This document shows, one piece after another, positions 20,009 to 30,720 of a stretch of DNA of 64,000 nucleotides. Made by a program: the position numbers and the translations under genes. The notes beneath the pieces are model-generated. The model made no database searches, was not told where the DNA came from, and saw only the letters and a list, made by a program, of their open reading frames with translations. How positions within the stretch are numbered: position 1 is the first letter of the stretch; each line of letters starts with the position of its first letter. This DNA comes from Bradyrhizobium canariense (GTDB lineage Bacteria; Pseudomonadota; Alphaproteobacteria; Rhizobiales; Xanthobacteraceae), in NCBI RefSeq assembly GCF_019402665.1, contig NZ_VSST01000020.1, positions 352,111-416,110 on the forward strand, given 5' to 3'.

Positions 20009-20542
20009 ATGAGCACAGGCAATGAAATTGCGCGCGAACGATCGGGAAGCGAGGCTGAGCCTCAGATCTTTTCCGCGCGCCTGACGCCGCACCGCTCGCT
20101 GAACCGCACCGGCTTCCTCGCGGTGATGCTGTTCCTGAGCGCCGTCAGCTTCGTCACCGGCCTCGTCTTCCTGATGATGGGCGCGTGGCCGGTGTTCGGC
20201 TTCTTCGGCCTCGATGTGCTGGTGATCTGGTGGGCCTTCAAGGCCAATTTCCGCGCGGCGCGGGCCAGCGAGGAGATCGTGGTCACGCCCTCTGAATTAC
20301 GCGTGCGGCGCGTCAGCCAGCACGGCCAAATCGTCGAATGGACATTCAATCCGCTCTGGGTCCGGCTGGACATGGAAATCGACGAGGATTTTGGCATCGA
20401 GCACCTCTATCTGATCTCGCGAGGTCACCAGATCCAGATCGCCCGCTTCCTCGGACCGGATGAAAAAGCAAGTTTTTACAAGGGTTTGGTTGAGGCATTA
20501 AATGCCGCCAGGCGCGGTCCGACCTACAATCCGGTGACCTGA
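20009..20542 (+). CDS. DUF2244 domain membrane protein
   Basis: This 177-residue protein matches the DUF2244 family of alphaproteobacterial inner-membrane proteins with no assigned function. Two adjacent membrane helices occupy about residues 35-78 (TGFLAVMLFLSAVSFVTGLV, VFGFFGLDVLVIWWAFKANF). The soluble part then carries EIVVTPSELRVRRVS, WTFNPLWVRLDMEIDEDFGI and ARFLGPDEKASF, as in the family. It is divergent from nth with a 22-bp gap, so the two share a promoter region. It precedes the Ada-like gene on the same strand by 56 bp. Confidence 0.88.
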   Translation: MSTGNEIARERSGSEAEPQIFSARLTPHRSLNRTGFLAVMLFLSAVSFVTGLVFLMMGAWPVFGFFGLDVLVIWWAFKANFRAARASEEIVVTPSELRVRRVSQHGQIVEWTFNPLWVRLDMEIDEDFGIEHLYLISRGHQIQIARFLGPDEKASFYKGLVEALNAARRGPTYNPVT

Positions 20543-20598
20543 TTTGCGGATCGGAAATCGGGTGGTTTCGCACCCTGCCCTCTCCTACATTTGTCGTC

Positions 20599-21495
20599 AT
20601 GATGACACTCGCGATACATGACCAGCGCCTGGCCGGGCCGGGCTCCCAGAACGCCGCGATGCGCGACTATGATTCCGTGCGCCGGGCGATCGCCTTCATT
20701 TCGGAAAACTGGCGCGCGCAGCCGACCATCGAGGCGATGGCGGATGCGGCCGGCGTCACCCCGGACGAACTGCACCATTTGTTCCGCCGCTGGGCCTCGA
20801 TCACGCCGAAGGCGTTTATGCAGGCGCTCACGCTCGATCACGCCAAGGGCTTGCTCAGGGATTCCGCGAGCATCCTCGATGCGGCGCTCGACTCGGGCCT
20901 GTCGGGTCCGGGGCGCTTGCACGATCTCTTCGTCACGCACGAAGCGATGTCGCCGGGCGAATGGAAGAACGGCGGCGCGGGGCTGATCTTGCGCTATGGC
21001 TTTCATCACTCGCCGTTCGGCACTGCGATCGTGATCGCGACCGATCGCGGATTGTCGGGACTTGCTTTCGCCGATCCCGGTGAGGAACAGGTGGCGCTTG
21101 CCGATATGACGCGGCGATGGCGGAACGCAACTTACGTCGAGGATCACGAAGGCACCGCACCGCTGGCGCAGCGCATCTTCGACACAAAGCTCTGGCGGCC
21201 GGACCAGCCGCTGCGCGTGGTGATGATCGGCACCGATTTCGAGGTCCGGGTGTGGGAGACGTTGCTGAAGATCCCGATGGGCCGCGCGGTGTCCTATTCG
21301 GACATCGCCTGCAACATCAACAGCCCGAAAGCCTCACGCGCCGTCGGCGCCGCCGTCGGCAAGAACCCCGTGTCCTTTGTCGTGCCCTGCCACCGCGCTC
21401 TCGGCAAGAGCGGTACGCTCACCGGCTACCACTGGGGCATCACCCGCAAGCAGGCGATGCTGGGCTGGGAGGCCGGGCAGCTGGGGATGCAGTAA
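20599..21495 (+). CDS. Ada-like O6-methylguanine-DNA methyltransferase with AraC-type domain
   Basis: This 298-residue fusion joins an AraC-type helix-turn-helix domain at about 22-125 (YDSVRRAIAFISENWRAQPT, AMADAAGVTPDELHHLFRRW) to a methylguanine-DNA methyltransferase domain at about 195-295. The suicide Cys is in the PCHR motif of FVVPCHRALGKSGTLTGYHW, and VSYSDIACNINSPKASRAVG is the DNA-binding region. Compared with E. coli Ada it lacks the N-terminal zinc/Cys methylphosphotriester domain, so it can repair O6-alkylguanine but may not sense methylation in the same way. Two adjacent ATG codons (20599, 20602) are possible starts. It stands alone downstream of DUF2244. Confidence 0.9.
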   Translation: MMTLAIHDQRLAGPGSQNAAMRDYDSVRRAIAFISENWRAQPTIEAMADAAGVTPDELHHLFRRWASITPKAFMQALTLDHAKGLLRDSASILDAALDSGLSGPGRLHDLFVTHEAMSPGEWKNGGAGLILRYGFHHSPFGTAIVIATDRGLSGLAFADPGEEQVALADMTRRWRNATYVEDHEGTAPLAQRIFDTKLWRPDQPLRVVMIGTDFEVRVWETLLKIPMGRAVSYSDIACNINSPKASRAVGAAVGKNPVSFVVPCHRALGKSGTLTGYHWGITRKQAMLGWEAGQLGMQ

Positions 21496-21516
21496 GACTG
21501 TCATCGGCAAAGTTTC

Positions 21517-21612
21517 GTAGGGTGGGCAAAGGCGCGCACTTCGCGCGCCGTGCCCACCATCGTTCCGCAATCGCTGCTGCATGGTGGGCACGCTACGCTT
21601 TGCCCACCCTAC
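21517..21612. repeat. Palindromic repeat (GTAGGGTGGGCAAAG family)
   Basis: GTAGGGTGGGCAAAG at 21517 pairs with CTTTGCCCACCCTAC ending at 21612, with nested arms GTGCCCACCAT and ATGGTGGGCAC. It lies between two convergent genes. A second copy is at 36081-36175. Confidence 0.85.
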
Positions 21613-21651
21613 AATTCTGCGTGCTTAGCGCGGCCTAGCCGCCCCTCATCT

Positions 21652-22275
21652 TCAGCCCGCCAGATCCAGCTTCGAGGCCACCGTCGAATCCGCATTGAGG
21701 CGGTAGATGATCGGCACGCCGGTGGCGAGCTCGCGCTTCAAAATGCCTTCGGGCGAGAGCTTTTCCAGCACCATGATCAGCGCGCGCAGCGAATTGCCGT
21801 GGGCGGCGACCAATGTGCGCTTCCCGTTGAGCACGCCGGGCAGGATCTCCTGCACGTAATAGGGCAATGCGCGCGCGAGCGTGTCCTTCAGGCTTTCACC
21901 GCCGGGCGGTGGCACGTCGTAGGAGCGGCGCCAGATCAGCACCTGGTCCTCGCCCCATTTCTTGCGGGCGTCGTCCTTGTTGAGCCCCGAGAGATCGCCA
22001 TAGTCGCGCTCGTTCAGCGCGAGGTTCTTCGTCGTCGGCAGGCCCTTCTGGTCGAGCTCGCCGAGAATGAGATCGAGCGTGTGCTGTGCGCGCGTCAACA
22101 CCGAGGTGTAGGCGACGTCGAACACGAGGCCCTGCGCCTTCAGCTTGCGGCCGGCTTCCGAGGCTTCCTTCACGCCGAGCTCGGTGAGATCAGGGTCCTT
22201 CCAGCCCGTGAACAGGTTCTTCAGATTCCATTCGCTCTGACCGTGCCGCACCAGCACGAGAAGACGTTCGCTCAT
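21652..22275 (-). CDS. gpmA: 2,3-bisphosphoglycerate-dependent phosphoglycerate mutase
   Basis: This 207-residue glycolytic enzyme interconverts 3- and 2-phosphoglycerate. The phosphohistidine motif is [20 protein letters not shown], with [20 protein letters not shown] and the second catalytic His in [13 protein letters not shown]. Its length is that of the short alphaproteobacterial dPGM, about 40 residues shorter than the E. coli form. It lies 19 bp downstream of dapB on the same strand and is probably co-transcribed. The assignment is firm: the active-site set is complete, unlike in general histidine phosphatases. Confidence 0.93.
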   Translation of the reverse strand: MSERLLVLVRHGQSEWNLKNLFTGWKDPDLTELGVKEASEAGRKLKAQGLVFDVAYTSVLTRAQHTLDLILGELDQKGLPTTKNLALNERDYGDLSGLNKDDARKKWGEDQVLIWRRSYDVPPPGGESLKDTLARALPYYVQEILPGVLNGKRTLVAAHGNSLRALIMVLEKLSPEGILKRELATGVPIIYRLNADSTVASKLDLAG

Positions 22276-22294
22276 TGATTGCTTTCCGTTTAGT

Positions 22295-23110
22295 TCAAAT
22301 GTCAGACAGGCCGAGCACGTCGGCCATGGAATAGTGCCCCGGCTTCTTGCCGTGCGCCCAGAGCGCGGCCTTCAGCGCGCCGTGGGCGAACAGCATGCGA
22401 TCCTCCGCGTGATGCGACAGCGTCAGGCGTTCGAACGGGCCGAGGAAGCTCACGCTGTGATCGCCGGCCGCGGTGCCGCCGCGCAACGACGCAAAGCCGA
22501 TATCGCCGGGCTTGCGCGCGCCGGTGATGCCGTCGCGGCCGCGATCTGCATGCTCGTCGAGCGCGATGCCGCGGCCGGTCGCCGCCGCCTGGCCCAGCAT
22601 CAGCGCCGTGCCCGAGGGCGCATCGATCTTCATGCGGTGATGGGTTTCGACGATCTCGATGTCGAAGCTCTCGTCGAGCGCCTTGGCGACGCGCTTGACC
22701 ACGGCGGCGAGCAGATTGACACCCAGGCTCATATTGCCGGACTGCACCACGACGGCGCGGTTGGTGACGCTCTTGATCACGGCGTTGTCGGAGCCCGATA
22801 GGCCGGTCGTTCCGACCACGTGCACGAGGCCGCGCTCGGCGGCGATCGCGACATTGGCCAGCGTCGCCGCGGGCACGGTGAAGTCCAGAATGCCGTCGGC
22901 GTCCTTCGACAATGCCCAGAGATCGCCGGACAGTTTGACGCCATTGGCCGGCAGGCCTGCGAGCACGCCGGCATCCTTGCCGAGCAGCTCCGATCCCGGC
23001 GCCTCCAGCGCACCGGCCAGCACCGCGCCTTTGGTCTCGGCAATCGCCCGCGTCAGCGCTCGGCCCATCCGGCCGCCGGCTCCAGCAACGATCAAGCGCA
23101 TGTCGGACAT
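22295..23110 (-). CDS. dapB: 4-hydroxy-tetrahydrodipicolinate reductase
   Basis: This 271-residue enzyme carries out the NAD(P)H-dependent reduction in lysine and diaminopimelate synthesis. The Rossmann motif is [20 protein letters not shown] at the N-terminus. TTGLSG and the catalytic and substrate-binding segment [20 protein letters not shown] are present. ATG at 23110, preceded by AGAGGA, is chosen over an upstream frame that would include unrelated sequence. gpmA follows by 19 bp. Upstream lies the palindromic repeat at 23220-23352. Confidence 0.96.
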   Translation of the reverse strand: MSDMRLIVAGAGGRMGRALTRAIAETKGAVLAGALEAPGSELLGKDAGVLAGLPANGVKLSGDLWALSKDADGILDFTVPAATLANVAIAAERGLVHVVGTTGLSGSDNAVIKSVTNRAVVVQSGNMSLGVNLLAAVVKRVAKALDESFDIEIVETHHRMKIDAPSGTALMLGQAAATGRGIALDEHADRGRDGITGARKPGDIGFASLRGGTAAGDHSVSFLGPFERLTLSHHAEDRMLFAHGALKAALWAHGKKPGHYSMADVLGLSDI

Positions 23111-23219
23111 GGTGCAATCCTCTCGCGGTCGTTGTAGCGGGGGGATGCAGTTCCGGCAACCAAGGGGGATTGGGGGCAGGCGGGCTTCCACCCTCCCCTG
23201 GAGCGCGGTCGCTTGCGGC

Positions 23220-23352
23220 CATCCTTCGAGACGCCCGCCTACGGCGGGCCCTCAGGATGAGGTCGGAATCCGTGGCAACAAATTCGACGGGCGCCGATAC
23301 TGCTTAGCCTCATCCTGAGGAGACCGCGGAGCGGTCGTCTCGAAGGACGAGG
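23220..23352. repeat. Palindromic repeat (CATCCTTCGAGACG/CTCAGGATGAGG family)
   Basis: CATCCTTCGAGACG at the left pairs with the CGTCTCGAAGGACGAGG arm at the right, and CCTCAGGATGAGG with CCTCATCCTGAGG, around a spacer of about 50 bp. It lies between DUF1330 and dapB, both on the minus strand. A short relative is at 31471-31517. Confidence 0.82.
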
Positions 23353-23371
23353 CGCGCGCGCAGACCCAGCC

Positions 23372-23683
23372 TCAGCCGTCCGACGGCTGCGGGCCGTCAT
23401 AGCCCTCGATGATGATGAGGTCGGCGACGGAGTGCGGCTGGCGCACCTTGATGTTGGCCTGGTATTCCGGCGAGTTGTAGCAGGCGATCGCGGTCTCGTA
23501 GTCCGGGAATTCGATCACGACGTTGCGGGTGCGGCTGGCGCCTTCGACGGTGGTGAACTTGCCGGCGCGGACGACGAAGCGGCCACCCCATTTCTTGAAG
23601 ATCGGACCATTGGCGACGGCATAGGGCTTGTAGCCCTCGTCACTGCTCACGTCGACACGTCCGATCCAGTAGCCTTTTGCCAT
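23372..23683 (-). CDS. DUF1330 domain protein
   Basis: This 103-residue protein of the DUF1330 family has a ferredoxin-like dimeric alpha/beta barrel fold; the function is not known. The family pattern is visible: MAKGYWIGRVDV, FKKWGGRFVVRAGKFTTVEG, RNVVIEFPDYETAIACYNSP and EYQANIKVRQPHSVADLIII. It stands between pyrF and dapB on the same strand, with 95 bp to pyrF and a palindromic repeat before dapB. No signal peptide is present. Confidence 0.92.
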   Translation of the reverse strand: MAKGYWIGRVDVSSDEGYKPYAVANGPIFKKWGGRFVVRAGKFTTVEGASRTRNVVIEFPDYETAIACYNSPEYQANIKVRQPHSVADLIIIEGYDGPQPSDG

Positions 23684-23778
23684 TGTTCTTCTCCCTGTGT
23701 TGTTGGGCTTCTATTTGAGCATGATCTGATCGGAAAACCGCTGCACACTTTGCGCTAACGCGGCCCTTCGGGTCCAGA

Positions 23779-24492
23779 TCATGCTCCGAGTGCCTCGGCG
23801 ATCTCGCTCTGGATCGCCTCCGCGATCGCCCTGGGGTCCGTGGCTTCCACCACCGGCCGCCCGACGACGAGATAGTCCGCGCCGGCCGCAATCGCGCGGC
23901 CCGGCGTCATGATGCGTTTCTGATCGCCGCTCGCCGCGCCCGCCGGCCGGATGCCGGGGGTGACGAGGCTCATCTGGTGGCCGACGATCTTGCGCAAGGC
24001 TCCGACTTCCTCGGGCGACGACACCAGCCCGTCGATGCCGAGCACCTGCGCCTGCTGGGCGCGCGCTTCGACGAGCTCGGAGACGCCGAGCCGGAAGCCT
24101 GCCGCGTGCAGATCGTCCTCGTTGTAGGAGGTCAAAACAGTGACGGCGAGGATCTTCAGGTTCGAGCTGCCGCGACCTTCGACGGCACCTTTCATGGTCT
24201 GCGGATAAGCGTGCACGGTGAGGAAGGTCGCGCCGAGCCTGGTGATGCTGTCGACGCCCTGCGCCACGGTGTTGCCGATGTCGTGCAGCTTGAGATCGAG
24301 AAAGACCTTCTTGCCCTTGTCGGCGAGCTTGCCGACCAGCGGCAAGCCGCCGGCATAAGCCAGCCGATAGCCGATCTTGTAGAAGGTGACGCTGTCGCCG
24401 AGCCGGTTGACCATCGCTTCCGCGGCGTCAACGCCGGGCAGATCGAGCGCGACGATCAGGCGGTCTTTCGGGGCGATCTCGGCTGGCGTCAT
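23779..24492 (-). CDS. pyrF: Orotidine 5'-phosphate decarboxylase
   Basis: This 237-residue TIM-barrel enzyme makes UMP from OMP, the last step of pyrimidine synthesis. The N-terminal substrate-binding strand is [19 protein letters not shown], the catalytic charged network is [20 protein letters not shown] (Asp-x-Lys-x-x-Asp), and the phosphate loop includes VTPGIRPAG and [11 protein letters not shown]. The length matches group I OMPDC. The flavin-reductase gene lies 6 bp upstream on the same strand, implying co-transcription though no metabolic link is obvious. Confidence 0.97.
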   Translation of the reverse strand: MTPAEIAPKDRLIVALDLPGVDAAEAMVNRLGDSVTFYKIGYRLAYAGGLPLVGKLADKGKKVFLDLKLHDIGNTVAQGVDSITRLGATFLTVHAYPQTMKGAVEGRGSSNLKILAVTVLTSYNEDDLHAAGFRLGVSELVEARAQQAQVLGIDGLVSSPEEVGALRKIVGHQMSLVTPGIRPAGAASGDQKRIMTPGRAIAAGADYLVVGRPVVEATDPRAIAEAIQSEIAEALGA

Positions 24493-24498
24493 GTCACC

Positions 24499-25077
24499 TC
24501 ACATCATGCGTTGGGAAATGTCGATCAACTGCCGCACCAGGTCCTTCAACGCGGCGAGATCACCCTCGTGCTTCAGCCTGTCCATATCGTCATAGGCCTG
24601 GTCGGCAAAGGCGAGCGTGAGCTGGCTGGCAATCACATTGGCGTGGCAGGAGGTCAGGATCAGCCGCAGCGCCTGCAGCGCGCGAGCCGCGCCGAGCCGG
24701 CTCTGCGAGGCGCCGGCGAGCGCGAAGACGCGGTTGCGGAACACCTCGCCACGCGGCTCGTGCAGCTCATGCACGCGACTGACCCAGTCGATCGCGTTCT
24801 TCAGCAGCGGCGGCACCGAGGCATTGTATTCGGGCGAGACGATCAGCACGCCATGATGCGCGCCGATCATGCGCTTGAGATTGATTGCGTGTTTGGGCAC
24901 ACCGGACTTGGCCTGCAGGTCGCCGTCATAAATCGGCAGCGGAAAATCGGCGAGCGAGACGCGGGTGACGTCGACGCCGGCCTGGTCGAATGCATAGGCG
25001 GCGACCGCTGCCAGCTTCGCGTTGTGCGAGCCGGTGCGCAGGGAGCCGGGAATGATCAGAATTTTCGGTGCGGACAT
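24499..25077 (-). CDS. NADPH-dependent FMN reductase family flavoprotein
   Basis: This 192-residue flavodoxin-like oxidoreductase resembles chromate/quinone reductases and azoreductases of the FMN_red family. The FMN phosphate loop is ILIIPGSLRTGSHNAKLA, and the flavin ring-binding segment is VLIVSPEYNASVPPLLKNAIDWVSR, with the classical PEYN motif. Members reduce quinones, chromate or azo dyes and protect against oxidative stress; the natural substrate is unknown. ATG at 25077 starts MSAPKILIIPGS, matching family N-termini. It lies 6 bp ahead of pyrF. Confidence 0.92.
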   Translation of the reverse strand: MSAPKILIIPGSLRTGSHNAKLAAVAAYAFDQAGVDVTRVSLADFPLPIYDGDLQAKSGVPKHAINLKRMIGAHHGVLIVSPEYNASVPPLLKNAIDWVSRVHELHEPRGEVFRNRVFALAGASQSRLGAARALQALRLILTSCHANVIASQLTLAFADQAYDDMDRLKHEGDLAALKDLVRQLIDISQRMM

Positions 25078-25134
25078 CCGCTTCCATGCGTTCGGCGAAA
25101 CGAGCCCGCCACGCAAACAGCAATGCCGGCGGAA

Positions 25135-25734
25135 TTAGTCCTTGCGATACACCCAGACGCGGGCCGGCGGAAGGTTCATCCAGATCCGTTCGGAGGCCTC
25201 TGTGGACACGCCGGGCAGCGATTTCGGAATCGGCGGCACCACCGCGTAGGTGAACTGGACGAAGGGCGCACCGGGCGCCAGGGCCGTGAAGGCGTCGCGG
25301 ATCAGCCGCAGCCGCGTCAGCATCGGTTTTGTGACCAGCGGCAGGCCCGAGACCACCGCGGAGGCCGGCGCGCTCAGCACGTTCCACAGCGTGTCGCGCA
25401 GGCGATAGGCATCGCCCTGCACCACCTTGGCCTGCGGATAGCGGTCGCGCAGCAGGGCGCAGAAGCCCGGATTGTATTCGACGAGGACGAGACGCTTCTG
25501 GTCGACGCCGCGCTCGACCAGGGCCGAGGTGATGGCGCCGGTGCCGGGGCCGAGCTCAACCACCGGTGCGTCCGAATTGACGTCGACGTAATGGGCCATG
25601 GTCCGGGCCAGCAGCTTGCCCGACGGCATCACCGCACCCATGTGGAGGGGCTTTTCGATCCATGACCGGAGAAAACGCACCTCGTCATCGAGACGGGGCT
25701 TCTTCAACGCACGCGCGGACGATGGCAATGGCAT
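25135..25734 (-). CDS. pmtA: Phospholipid N-methyltransferase, Sinorhizobium type
   Basis: This 199-residue SAM-dependent methyltransferase looks like the rRNA-adenine-methylase-related PmtA that methylates phosphatidylethanolamine towards phosphatidylcholine at the inner membrane of rhizobia. Motif I is VVELGPGTGAITSALVERG, followed by VLVEYNPGFCALLRDRYP (acidic end of motif II) and VVSGLPLVTKPML. The N-terminal SWIEKPLHMGAVMPSGKLLA is typical, as it is in KsgA-like relatives. Its position near dnaJ matches the expected rhizobial neighbourhood, from general knowledge. A generic small methyltransferase is the alternative; phosphatidylcholine synthesis is the most likely role. Confidence 0.75.
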   Translation of the reverse strand: MPLPSSARALKKPRLDDEVRFLRSWIEKPLHMGAVMPSGKLLARTMAHYVDVNSDAPVVELGPGTGAITSALVERGVDQKRLVLVEYNPGFCALLRDRYPQAKVVQGDAYRLRDTLWNVLSAPASAVVSGLPLVTKPMLTRLRLIRDAFTALAPGAPFVQFTYAVVPPIPKSLPGVSTEASERIWMNLPPARVWVYRKD

Positions 25735-25822
25735 GTCGGGACCGGCCGGGACCGCGTGACCGCGGCGTGTCAGAAAATGGTCATAAAGACGTATAGGCCG
25801 AAGGCGGCACGGTCAAGACGCG

Positions 25823-26956
25823 TCAACTCGCCCGATTACCGAAGAAATCCTTGACCTTGGTGAAGAAACCCTCGGATTCCGGCTGGGTGTTGCCGGAGGA
25901 GAGCTTGTCGAACTCGGCCAGCAATTCCTGCTGCTTTTTGGTGAGGTTCTGCGGGGTCTCGACCACGACCTGAACGTACATGTCGCCCATTTGGCGCGAG
26001 CGCAGCACCGGCATGCCTTTTGATGCGATGCGGAATCGGCGGCTGGACTGGGTCCCGGCTGGGACCTTCACCTTGGTCTTGCCCTTCTCGATGGTCGGCA
26101 CCTCGAACTCGCCGCCAAGCGCCGCCGTCACCATCGAGATCGGCACACGACAATGCAGATCGGCGCCGTCGCGCTGGAAGAACTGGTGCTGGGCCAGCGA
26201 CAGGAAGATGTAGAGGTCGCCGGGCGGGCCGCCGCGGACCCCGGCCTCGCCCTCGCCGGCGAGCCTGATCCTGGTGCCGTCCTCGACTCCAGGGGGAATG
26301 TTGACCGACAGATTCCGCTCGCGGGTGACGCGCCCCTGACCCGAGCAGGACGGGCAGGCGTCCTCGATCATCTGGCCGCGGCCCTGGCAGCCCGGACAGG
26401 TCCGCTCCAGCGTGAAGAAGCCTTGCGACTGCCGTACGCGTCCGGCGCCGCCGCAGGTCGAGCAGGTCTTCGGCTTGGTGCCGGCCTTGGCCCCGATGCC
26501 CGAACAGGCTTCGCAAGTGACCGAGACCGGAATCTCGATCTGCGCGGTCTTGCCGCCAAAAGCTTCCTCGAGCGTGATTTCCATGTTGTAGCGCAGGTCG
26601 GCGCCGCGCTCGCGGCCGCCACGGCCGCCGCGCTGTCCGGCCATGCCGAACAAATCTTCGAAAATGTCGGAAAAGGAGGAGGCGAAGCCCGCGCCGAAAC
26701 CGGCGCCGCCACCGCCGCCCTGCTCGAAGGCGGCATGGCCGTAACGGTCATAGGCGGCGCGCTTGTCCTTGTCTTTCAGGACCTCGTAGGCCTCGTTGAT
26801 TTCCTTGAACTTGATTTCGCTGGTGTTGTCCCCGGGATTACGGTCGGGGTGAAACTTCATCGCCAGCTTGCGGAACGACGATTTCAGGACGGAATCGTCG
26901 GCATCGCGTTCGACTTCGAGGGTTTCGTAGTAGCAGCGCTTGGTGGACGTGGACAT
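25823..26956 (-). CDS. dnaJ: Chaperone DnaJ
   Basis: This 377-residue Hsp40 co-chaperone delivers clients to DnaK and stimulates its ATPase. The J domain at 5-70 has the HPD motif in [15 protein letters not shown] Gly/Phe-rich linker follows ([20 protein letters not shown]), then four CxxCxGxG zinc repeats at about 150-210 ([32 protein letters not shown]) and the C-terminal substrate domains. ATG at 26956 begins [20 protein letters not shown]. dnaK lies upstream on the same strand with a 257-bp gap, so the genes may have separate promoters. Complete and typical. Confidence 0.97.
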   Translation of the reverse strand: MSTSTKRCYYETLEVERDADDSVLKSSFRKLAMKFHPDRNPGDNTSEIKFKEINEAYEVLKDKDKRAAYDRYGHAAFEQGGGGGAGFGAGFASSFSDIFEDLFGMAGQRGGRGGRERGADLRYNMEITLEEAFGGKTAQIEIPVSVTCEACSGIGAKAGTKPKTCSTCGGAGRVRQSQGFFTLERTCPGCQGRGQMIEDACPSCSGQGRVTRERNLSVNIPPGVEDGTRIRLAGEGEAGVRGGPPGDLYIFLSLAQHQFFQRDGADLHCRVPISMVTAALGGEFEVPTIEKGKTKVKVPAGTQSSRRFRIASKGMPVLRSRQMGDMYVQVVVETPQNLTKKQQELLAEFDKLSSGNTQPESEGFFTKVKDFFGNRAS

Positions 26957-27213
26957 GATGAGCTCAGTCTATCCGATCGCGATTCAAGTCGGAGCGAAGC
27001 AACGTCGCCATGCAACGATATAGGCAGCCTTCCGCCTCGCGACAGAGGATTGCATGGCAGTGTTCAGAATAACGGCTGGGAATTGATCGATCGTAACGGG
27101 CCCAAATTTAAAGCCTTGGTCCGTCGAGCCCGACACGATGGCCTCCCCCGCGAGGGAGGAGGCCGTTGGCGCGTGTGGGGTCCAAGCCGTCCGCATCATC
27201 ACCCTCGCGGGGT
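26957..27213 (-). other. dnaK-dnaJ intergenic region with a GC hairpin
   Basis: This 257-bp space on the dnaKJ strand contains the hairpin GGCCTCC...GGAGGCC at about 27142-27164, about 50 bp after dnaK. It has no T-tract on the dnaK strand, so it is at best a weak terminator or RNA-processing stem. A CCTATAT box near 27018-27024 could be a -10 element for dnaJ, but no good -35 was found. Confidence 0.4.
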
Positions 27214-29115
<1,902 letters not shown>

Positions 29116-29510
29116 GGTCCTATATCCTTGTTTTTGCGGCAGGCTGGCTGGGCCCAGAAGGCACCCGAACCGAAACCCCCTAAGATCAAACATTCGCGAT
29201 ATTGCGATGGTTGGGGGTCATATAGGAGGGGGGGAGGTGCCTGCAAGGACCGAACGCAAGTTTCGGCCGTGAAAACATTGGGTTTTGGAAGAACATATCC
29301 GGGCTGCACCGCCCTTGCGGGTGAGGAAATATTAACAGGTCCCGCGATCGGCCCGCATCCGTCACAGCATCCCGCCCCGCCCTGTTGCGGCCAGACCAAA
29401 ACCGCTAAAAGGCGGGCAGCCGGCCGGGCTCGTCATCAGGCCGCCTCGCGCGACAAAACGGCCGGCCGGCCACCATCGAACGGCCTCAATGTGAACCAAT
29501 CAGAGTGCCC
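29116..29510. other. dnaK upstream intergenic region
   Basis: These 395 bp separate divergent dnaK and the exported protein gene at 29511. No gene is supported here. It holds the dnaK promoter candidate at 29220-29247. No CIRCE inverted repeat (TTAGCACTC-N9-GAGTGCTAA) was seen, suggesting dnaK is not an HrcA target in this strain. Confidence 0.6.
29220..29247 (-). promoter_or_regulatory. Candidate RpoH-type heat-shock promoter of dnaK
   Basis: On the minus strand CTTGCA (29247-29242) and CTATAT (29225-29220) are separated by 16 bp, close to the alphaproteobacterial RpoH pattern CTTG-N17-CYTATNT. Transcription would start about 95 bp upstream of the dnaK ATG. The call is by pattern only. Confidence 0.5.
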
Positions 29511-30452
29511 ATGAAGCTGATCCGCCCCCTCGCCGCGCTCGTCCTCCTCGTCGCCTCTGCGCTTCCGGCTCTGGCTGCCGACGCCGTTTTCCCACCTGGC
29601 TTGCGCCTCGGCATGGTGCCATTGGTCGGCCTTAACACGGCCAAGACTTTTCCCGGCTTCGAGAGCGAGGACGGCAGCGTCAAGGTGCTGATCACAGAGC
29701 TGCCGCCGGCGGCCTATGGCGAGGTCGTGAGCGCCTTCAACTCCAATCCGGCCGGAGCCAACGGCGTCAAGCAGGACAAGATCGAGACGCCCGCGGGACT
29801 TGCCTATTTCACCACCGAGAGCGGCAAGGCCGGCGAGACCCCGGTGCGGCGCTATTCGATGATCGTGCCGGGCGCCGGCTTCTCCGGCTATGTCGCGGTG
29901 CAGATTCCCGAGAATGCGGTCAAGATCTACACCGACGAGGCGGTGCGGCAGATGTTTGCGAGCGTCGTCACCCGCAAGCAGGTCTCGGCCGACGAGCAGA
30001 TCGCGCTGATGCCGTTCAAGATCACCGATCTCGCCGACTTCAAGGACGTTCGCACGCTGGCGCCGGGCTCGAGCATCATCCTGGCCGACGGCGACGAGAG
30101 CTCCGGCTATGAATCGAAGCCGTTCATCATCCTCGGCGTGATCGGCGCCACCCCGCAAGCCGCCGACGACCGCGCCCGCTTCGCCCAGGAGGCGGCGCTC
30201 CAGATCCCCGGCGTGCGCGAGTCGCGCGTCACCATGTCCGAGCCGATCCGCATCAGCGGCCAGCAGGGGTTCGAGACCCGGATCGACGGCGTCAGCGGCA
30301 AGGACAAGACGCCGGTGACCGTGGTGCAGTGGATCCGCTTCAGCAGCGGCGGCGCCTCGCTGCGCATCATCGCCAGCGCCCCGCGCGAGCAATGGCCGAC
30401 TGCCTTCACCCGCTTCCGCGCGGTCCGCGACGGCATCCAGCCAAAGGGCTAG
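29511..30452 (+). CDS. Exported protein of unknown function
   Basis: This 313-residue protein starts with a clear Sec signal peptide, KLIRPLAALVLLVASALPAL with probable cleavage after ALAADA. The mature part has no family I can name. It contains FPPGLRLGMVPLVGLNTAKT and a repeated alpha/beta pattern (QIPENAVKIYTDEAVRQMFA, VRESRVTMSEPIRISGQQGF) and looks like a soluble periplasmic protein of two similar halves. ATG at 29511 is preferred over GTG at 29505. It is divergent from dnaK. Related proteins in Bradyrhizobium are, as far as I know, annotated only as hypothetical. Confidence 0.85.
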   Translation: MKLIRPLAALVLLVASALPALAADAVFPPGLRLGMVPLVGLNTAKTFPGFESEDGSVKVLITELPPAAYGEVVSAFNSNPAGANGVKQDKIETPAGLAYFTTESGKAGETPVRRYSMIVPGAGFSGYVAVQIPENAVKIYTDEAVRQMFASVVTRKQVSADEQIALMPFKITDLADFKDVRTLAPGSSIILADGDESSGYESKPFIILGVIGATPQAADDRARFAQEAALQIPGVRESRVTMSEPIRISGQQGFETRIDGVSGKDKTPVTVVQWIRFSSGGASLRIIASAPREQWPTAFTRFRAVRDGIQPKG

Positions 30453-30476
30453 CAGCATCTGCGCATGAGATGCGCT

Positions 30477-30599
30477 CCCTCCCCCGCTTGCGGGGGGCTG
30501 GGGAGAGGGTGTCGCCGCAAGGGGACAATCCCCCAGAGGATAGAACCCTCACCCGCCGCGCTCTACGAGCGCAGCGACCTCTCCCGCAAGCGGGCGAGG
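30477..30599. repeat. Palindromic repeat (CTCCCCCGCTTGCGGG family)
   Basis: The left arm (CTCCCTCCCCCGCTTGCGGG...) pairs with the right arm (...CTCCCGCAAGCGGGCGAGG). AGAGGGTGTCGCCGC and the GCGCTCTACGAGCGC hairpin are nested within. It accounts for most of the 268-bp gap before the nicotinamidase gene; nothing else was seen there. Confidence 0.75.
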
Positions 30600-30720
30600 T
30601 GCACCGAACCCGCGGCTCAAGCCCAACGACTCACCAAAGCCGGCTGCATTTTCGGGCTTCTGTTCGTATACGAACGGAACTAGGCTCCCCTTCCGTTGAG
30701 TTCATCCTGGAGGGAGGCGA